Assembly: GCA_036505615.1 (NCBI GenBank) | Contig: DASXTB010000136.1 | Location: 1 to 6,785, forward strand | Direction: 5' to 3' | Source: DASXTB01 sp036505615 | GTDB taxonomy: Bacteria > Acidobacteriota > UBA6911 > JACQSX01 | DNA length: 6,785 nt | Shown: positions 6,510-6,785 of the stretch, one piece after another | How positions within the stretch are numbered: position 1 is the stretch's first letter | Layout of the letters: every line of letters begins with the position of its first letter | The notes under the pieces: generated by a model | Database searches by the model: none | What the model saw: only the letters and a program-made list of their open reading frames with translations | Told to the model about the DNA's origin: nothing | Made by a program: the position numbers and the translations under genes

Positions 6510-6785
6510 TCAAGGGCCCTTTTCTCCTTCAGGTGGTTTCGCCATGGATTGGATCCATCCAGTATTCTCCTTTGATAACAGAGCTTCGACGCGCTGGACG
6601 AGCAAATGGAAGGCATCGTTCTTATCGTAGGGCTCCGTTTGCGTCAGAAACAAAAATTTCTCCTTCTTGAGTGACTCTGCAGTGGCTCGATATTCAAGCC
6701 AGTGTTCCTGAAAGTGCAGCAACCCGAGCAGCGATGCGATGACGGCAACGACAACACCCAAACCACCGATCGCGATCTTGATCTG
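6510..6785 (-). CDS. DUF4231 membrane protein, C-terminal part (5' end outside the window)
   Basis: Ninety-one residues are visible, open at the right edge, with the TGA at 6512-6510. The first codons read QIKIAIGG, leading into one strongly hydrophobic helix (LGVVVAVIASLLGLLHF) and then QEHWLEYRATAESLKKEKFL, YDKNDAFHLLVQRVEALL and SKENTGWIQSM. The sequence 'second membrane helix, F/HFQExWxxYRxTAExLKxEKxLF, then a V.RVE.L...EN..W helix' is the DUF4231 signature. The first membrane helix and the N-terminus must lie beyond 6785. DUF4231 resembles the SLATT two-helix membrane proteins, which are predicted pore-forming or membrane-damaging effectors near SLOG, CBASS-like and STAND genes; that role is a prediction. 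The stop overlaps or abuts the start of the SIR2 remnant, so the gene likely opens, or lies inside, the same operon. The apparent start at 6761 is only an internal TTG. The tail ends in a short charged stretch, PPEGEKGP. Confidence 0.8.
   Translation of the reverse strand, partial: QIKIAIGGLGVVVAVIASLLGLLHFQEHWLEYRATAESLKKEKFLFLTQTEPYDKNDAFHLLVQRVEALLSKENTGWIQSMAKPPEGEKGP

Noticed and set aside
6768..6777. Palindrome GATCGCGATC near the right edge
   Set aside because: It lies inside the DUF4231 coding frame (codons for Ile-Ala-Ile) and is explained by codon choice.
2195..6785. Calling the cluster Thoeris, Avs or CBASS
   Set aside because: ThsA has SIR2-SLOG and a separate TIR ThsB; Avs proteins fuse effector and STAND; no cyclase (CD-NTase) is present. 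The domain arrangement here differs, though genes beyond the right edge could change the picture.
1..6785. tRNA, rRNA, CRISPR, insertion sequence or transposase
   Set aside because: I saw no cloverleaf-like gene, no regularly spaced repeats, no transposase-like protein and no terminal inverted repeats.

Overview
The window looks like chromosomal DNA of a Gram-negative bacterium. It has fairly high GC and carries a secreted HbpS/GlcG-like gene and an outer-membrane beta-barrel gene, each with a signal peptide. The gene styles (secreted HbpS-like proteins, multi-domain STAND proteins, DUF4231 proteins) would suit a soil lineage such as Verrucomicrobiota or Acidobacteriota. That placement is only an impression, because the window has no phylogenetic marker. 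All intact genes lie on the minus strand, so transcription runs from right to left.

Right half (6785 to 2195, in order of transcription): this is a compact cluster that I read as a candidate defence or regulated-cell-death module. It contains (1) the C-terminal part of a DUF4231 membrane protein, running off the right edge; (2) a broken N-terminal remnant of a SIR2-like gene; (3) an intact 457-residue SIR2-like/TIR fusion; and (4) an intact 864-residue STAND NTPase with a helix-turn-helix-like tail, one membrane segment and a C-terminal TPR array. Genes 3 and 4 overlap by 4 bases (ATGA), and genes 1 and 2 abut. A plausible working model is that the STAND protein senses a signal, the TIR domain (which keeps its candidate catalytic Glu) degrades NAD or makes a nucleotide signal, and the DUF4231 protein acts at the membrane. 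The roles of the domain families are established knowledge. That these proteins form one system is inference from the layout.

Middle (2194 to 1161): a short intergenic region is followed by an intact gene for a 310-residue outer-membrane beta-barrel protein of unknown role. It is probably not part of the cluster.

Left end (1160 to 1): a palindrome-rich 168-base gap is followed by a frameshifted and apparently 3'-truncated HbpS/GlcG-like secreted protein gene on the minus strand. Facing it on the plus strand is the frameshifted 3' end of a SnoaL/DUF4440-like gene. I see no recognisable gene in bases 1 to about 100. Frame disruptions are concentrated in this end and in the SIR2 remnant, while about 5 kb between them is clean. 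This points to real gene decay, although single-base homopolymer sequencing errors cannot be excluded. I found no tRNA, rRNA, CRISPR array, transposase or attachment site.
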